Of a stretch of 64,000 bases of DNA, positions 61,162 through 64,000 are shown piece after piece. Both the position numbers and the translations under genes were made by a program. The number at the start of each line of letters is the position of its first letter. Position 1 is the stretch's first letter. Location: NCBI RefSeq assembly GCF_000024005.1, contig NC_013132.1, positions 8,488,001 through 8,552,000 of the forward strand. Reading direction: 5' to 3'. Origin of the DNA: Chitinophaga pinensis DSM 2588 (GTDB lineage Bacteria; Bacteroidota; Bacteroidia; Chitinophagales; Chitinophagaceae). The notes beneath the pieces were generated by a model. That model saw only the letters and a program-made list of their open reading frames with translations, was not told where the DNA came from and did not search any database.

Positions 61162-62229
61162 CTATTTTACTTTCTTTTTACTACTTGTTTTTCTTGTAGC
61201 AACAGTCGTCGCCGAAGACGCACGCTCTATCAGTTTGATAGGCACGATCTCTTCTGAATAACGCTGTGGATTGGATACCGGTTGCTGCATCAGATCGAGT
61301 AATGCAGCTGCTACACGCTCTCCCATCAATGACGGGAACTGATCCACAGACGTGATGGTAGGCGTAATAATTTCTGCACGCGGATCATTGGAATAACCCA
61401 CTATTTTAATATCCTCCGGTACGCGCAGATTCAGTTTGCGGCAATACTCAAGGATAGTAATCGCAGTTGTATCATTGGCAGCAAATACGCCATCGGGCCA
61501 GGGCTGTTTGGCAAAGATCTTCTCACACGCCTGTTGTGCATTCTCTTTCGTGAGTTCGTGATAGAACACACGCGATTTCTTGAATGGTATCTTATGCTTA
61601 CGCAAGGCGTTTTTGTATCCTGCCACGCGATCTACATAAAGACTACAGGTCAGTGGTCCGGAGATATGTACAATATCTTTACATCCCTTTTCTATCAGGT
61701 GTTCCGTTACAGTATATCCGCCGAGATAATCATCTCCCCTCACCACTTTCGCCTGATAATCTTTCGGCACACGGTCAAAGAATACCAGGGGTATATTGTT
61801 ATCCTTGAAGATATCAAAGTGAGAAAAGTCTGTTGTATACAAGGTACTGGAAACAGCCAGTGCATCGATCCTGGTGGAATATAATGTCTCCGCCAGCGCG
61901 ATCTCCTGTTCCAGCGAATCATTCGACTGACAGATCAGCACATGATAGCCATGTTCATACAGTTTGTTCTGAATAACGGTACTGATCGTAGCAGGAAAGA
62001 ACATAGAAATACGGGGTACGACCAGTCCGATAGTCCGGCTCTTGCTGTTACGCAAACCCGCGGCCATTGCATTGGGACGATAACCCAGCTTGTTCGCCAT
62101 CTTCTTCACCTTTTCCTTTGTCTTGACACTGATATTCGGATGATTGTTCAGCGCGCGGGAAACGGTAGATATGGAGAGTTTCAGCTCTTCCGCAATGTCA
62201 ACGATTGTCTTTTCAGTTCTTTTGCTCAT
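61162..62229 (-). CDS. LacI family transcriptional regulator
   Basis: A 355-residue regulator. The N-terminal headpiece is clear (TIVDIAEELKLSISTVSRALNNHP, hinge region with LGYRPNAMAAGLR). The periplasmic-binding-protein-like sensor domain follows (TIGLVVPRISMFF, FFDRVPKDY, VFAANDTTAI, IVGYSNDPRAEIITPTITSVDQ). It sits between the KduD/DUF4861 genes and the GH88/GH154 genes and most likely controls both. The operator upstream of GH88 matches the LacI type. The effector is probably a uronate or its catabolic intermediate. Confidence 0.94.
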   Translation of the reverse strand: MSKRTEKTIVDIAEELKLSISTVSRALNNHPNISVKTKEKVKKMANKLGYRPNAMAAGLRNSKSRTIGLVVPRISMFFPATISTVIQNKLYEHGYHVLICQSNDSLEQEIALAETLYSTRIDALAVSSTLYTTDFSHFDIFKDNNIPLVFFDRVPKDYQAKVVRGDDYLGGYTVTEHLIEKGCKDIVHISGPLTCSLYVDRVAGYKNALRKHKIPFKKSRVFYHELTKENAQQACEKIFAKQPWPDGVFAANDTTAITILEYCRKLNLRVPEDIKIVGYSNDPRAEIITPTITSVDQFPSLMGERVAAALLDLMQQPVSNPQRYSEEIVPIKLIERASSATTVATRKTSSKKKVK

Positions 62230-62251
62230 AGATCAGTATAAAGGTGTTGTT

Positions 62252-63019
62252 TTAACGCCCCATCCATCCTCCGTCAACAGTCAGTATCGTGCCATGTACA
62301 TAGTCAGCCGCCGCAGATGCCAGGAATACAACCGGTCCTTTAAAATCGGCTGGTTCTCCCCATCTGCCTGCAGGGATACGCTCCAATATAGAAGCACTGC
62401 GTTTTTCATCTGCACGTAATGCAGCTGTATTGTCGGTAGCGATATATCCCGGTGCTATTGCATTCACATTGATCCCCTTACCTGCCCATTCATTGGCGAA
62501 TGCCTTCACCAGTGAACCTACAGCTCCTTTACTGGCGGCATATCCGGGCACATTGATACCTCCCTGGAAGGTGAGTAGCGATGCTGTAAAGATAATCTTT
62601 CCGCTGCCTCGTTCGATCATTCCTTTACCGATTTCACGGGTAAGAATAAACTGCGCATTCAGATTGATATTGATCACTTCATCCCAGTATTCGTCAGGAT
62701 GTTCTGCCGCTGGTTTCCGGAGAATAGTGCCGGCATTATTCACCAGTATATCCACTACAGGATGATTGGTATGTACTTCTTTCACAAAGGCATAAAGCGC
62801 TTCCCGGCTTCCCAGATCACACTGGTAACCGTAGAATTGCCGGCCTGTCGCCTTCACCGCTTTCTCCACTTCACTTCCTTCTTTTTCCAGTGAGGCGGAT
62901 ACACCGATAACATCCGCGCCTGCTTCTGCCAGCGCTACCGCCATCCCCATACCAATGCCTCTTTTACACCCTGTTACCAGGGCGGTCTTACCTGTCAGAT
63001 CAAAAGATTGTAAGATCAT
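62252..63019 (-). CDS. kduD: 2-dehydro-3-deoxy-D-gluconate 5-dehydrogenase (KduD-like SDR)
   Basis: An NAD-dependent short-chain dehydrogenase that, in KduD, turns 5-keto-4-deoxyuronate-derived 2,5-diketo-3-deoxygluconate into KDG. With the start at 63019 (MILQSFDLTGK) it has 255 residues, the KduD norm; a longer frame from 63178 runs into the next gene and is rejected. Motifs: TGCKRGIG (16-23), NNAG (94-97), Ser147, Tyr160, Lys164, and the end TVDGGWMGR, characteristic of KduD. It lies 22 bases before the LacI gene and 19 bases after the DUF4861 gene. It fits the GH88 product. Confidence 0.88.
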   Translation of the reverse strand: MILQSFDLTGKTALVTGCKRGIGMGMAVALAEAGADVIGVSASLEKEGSEVEKAVKATGRQFYGYQCDLGSREALYAFVKEVHTNHPVVDILVNNAGTILRKPAAEHPDEYWDEVININLNAQFILTREIGKGMIERGSGKIIFTASLLTFQGGINVPGYAASKGAVGSLVKAFANEWAGKGINVNAIAPGYIATDNTAALRADEKRSASILERIPAGRWGEPADFKGPVVFLASAAADYVHGTILTVDGGWMGR

Positions 63020-63038
63020 AAATAGCAATAGAATTTTA

Positions 63039-64000
63039 CTAGTTGATGTTAATTTCCAGTGGAGAAGCCTGTTTGGCGGCAAATGTCTGCAGATAAGCAA
63101 ACCATGCTGCCGCACTGGTATAATACCCTGCCTTATTCCATGCAGCGCCGAAATAATACACAAACGAAGCTTTCCCACTCGCCTTTGCTGTTGCCAGCAA
63201 ATGCTGATCTGTCACCTTCATATGTCCCTTCTGCACTGGTACAACCAGTCCAAGACCTGTAATACCATCAGCGCCATGTTCAGGTTCCCAGTATCCCAGG
63301 ACACCTGTCTTTTCGTCCAGCAATAAGGTGCCGGGATCAGCACGTTTTACAATACCTGCTGCTACCGATAGACTATCCCCCTGCTGCAACGTATACAACA
63401 CGCTCATTTTATTCAATTGTGCACCGGCATCCAGGGAGATCGTTTTGACTACGGCAACCGTTTTGCCGTCTACCTGCCAGGGTTCATATCCCAACTGGAA
63501 AGTACAACGTAACGGACCGCTATCCAGCACTTTCCACGTCCTGTAATTTTTGGGGAAATAGAGGGAGTCATGCAGATAAGGTGCTATATCACCGCCTCCC
63601 AGGGTCATACCTACATGATAGTAATCCAGTCCCTGACCGTTGTCATGGTGATAGTCGTTCGTCTTGTACCACCTGTTCAATACCAGATCAGGCGTACGTT
63701 TCGTCCAGACGTCTATACCATGCGCATTTTCTGCCGGGAAATTCTCCAGGGCGGCGCCATACATACGGAATGCAATGCAGTCGTTCTCCCAGGCAAAATC
63801 ATCCTTGCGCTCAGGTACATAACGTGCGTAAGTACGTGGTTTTACAACTGCCGGCTGACCAGCAACCGCCGATATAATAACACTTTTATGCGCAGGTACG
63901 CTTACCTGTACCAGCAGCAACTGTGGCTGAGGAGAACCCTCATAAGCGATCTGGTAAGGCACTTCCTTTCCGGTTTGTTTATTCACCAGTTTAAAGGCGC
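63039..64000 (-). CDS. DUF4861 family protein, N-terminus beyond the window
   Basis: The reading frame stays open to the right edge (AFKLVNKQTGKEVPYQ), so the signal peptide and first part are cut off; at least 320 residues are visible. The motif VPERKDDFAWENDCIAFRMYG, the phrase GIDVWTKRTPDLVLNRWY, and YHVGMTLGGGDIAPYL are characteristic of DUF4861. Members occur in polysaccharide-lyase loci and are thought to act on uronate glycans, as lyase or hydrolase accessories, but no activity is known to me. Next to KduD, LacI, GH88 and GH154 it fits an exported part of a uronate-glycan locus. Confidence 0.85.
   Translation of the reverse strand, partial: AFKLVNKQTGKEVPYQIAYEGSPQPQLLLVQVSVPAHKSVIISAVAGQPAVVKPRTYARYVPERKDDFAWENDCIAFRMYGAALENFPAENAHGIDVWTKRTPDLVLNRWYKTNDYHHDNGQGLDYYHVGMTLGGGDIAPYLHDSLYFPKNYRTWKVLDSGPLRCTFQLGYEPWQVDGKTVAVVKTISLDAGAQLNKMSVLYTLQQGDSLSVAAGIVKRADPGTLLLDEKTGVLGYWEPEHGADGITGLGLVVPVQKGHMKVTDQHLLATAKASGKASFVYYFGAAWNKAGYYTSAAAWFAYLQTFAAKQASPLEININ

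Noticed and set aside
1..64000. Prophage, insertion sequence, tRNA or rRNA genes
   Set aside because: No transposase, integrase, terminal repeats, cloverleaf or rRNA stretch was seen anywhere in the window.

Overview
The window reads as a chromosome segment of a Bacteroidota bacterium, most likely a Chitinophaga-like soil or plant-associated member of the Chitinophagaceae. The signs are three SusC/SusD pairs, an ECF sigma/FecR/STN-SusC cascade, a type IX secretion sorting domain, lipoproteins with short CK-type lipoboxes, TAnnTTTG-like -7 boxes, and many carbohydrate-active enzymes (GH9, GH29, GH71/99-like, GH88, GH92, GH95, GH154-like). No rRNA, tRNA, CRISPR array, transposase or phage gene was seen.

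Left part (1-13,500): mostly single genes. They are the end of a penicillin-binding-protein-like serine hydrolase, a lipoprotein, a 2-hydroxyacid dehydrogenase, a secreted protein with an S41 protease, a PEBP protein and AraC regulator, a DUF2459 protein, a SUFU-like protein, a T9SS-exported GH71/99-like enzyme, a rhomboid protease and a DinB-fold protein. From 20,043 leftward runs a sigma - FecR - STN-SusC - SusD - phosphodiesterase cluster, which looks like a substrate-sensing uptake system for a phosphodiester-containing nutrient.

Middle (21,158-37,943): an AraC regulator diverges from a clean six-gene polysaccharide utilisation locus (SusC, SusD, two discoidin-like surface lipoproteins, GH95 fucosidase, SDR resembling L-fucose dehydrogenase). 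Then come a DUF3626-like orphan, a small membrane protein, a dihaem cytochrome c, and a GH29 fucosidase followed by a DUF4421 outer-membrane protein. A second SusC/SusD pair lies just upstream of GH29. The theme is L-fucose-containing glycans.

Right-middle (42,731-49,702): a DeoR regulator, AnmK, MurQ and a sodium:solute symporter form an anhydro-MurNAc/MurNAc catabolic set. It diverges from a large GH9-polysaccharide deacetylase fusion. A repeated TGCAnAAAAACGCA-like motif sits three times at exact 32-bp steps between the divergent genes and once upstream of the DeoR gene. This suggests one regulon for cell-wall or chito-oligosaccharide breakdown, and it is the most interesting candidate system here.

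Right part (49,695-64,000): proBA, a GH92 mannosidase, an AT-rich gap, a conserved small protein, a membrane protein/histidine kinase/response regulator set with overlapping genes, and a uronate-glycan locus (GH154-like, GH88, LacI regulator, KduD, DUF4861 cut by the window end). A near-perfect LacI-type operator lies upstream of GH88. Start codons were moved inward wherever a signal peptide, domain start or promoter argued for it.
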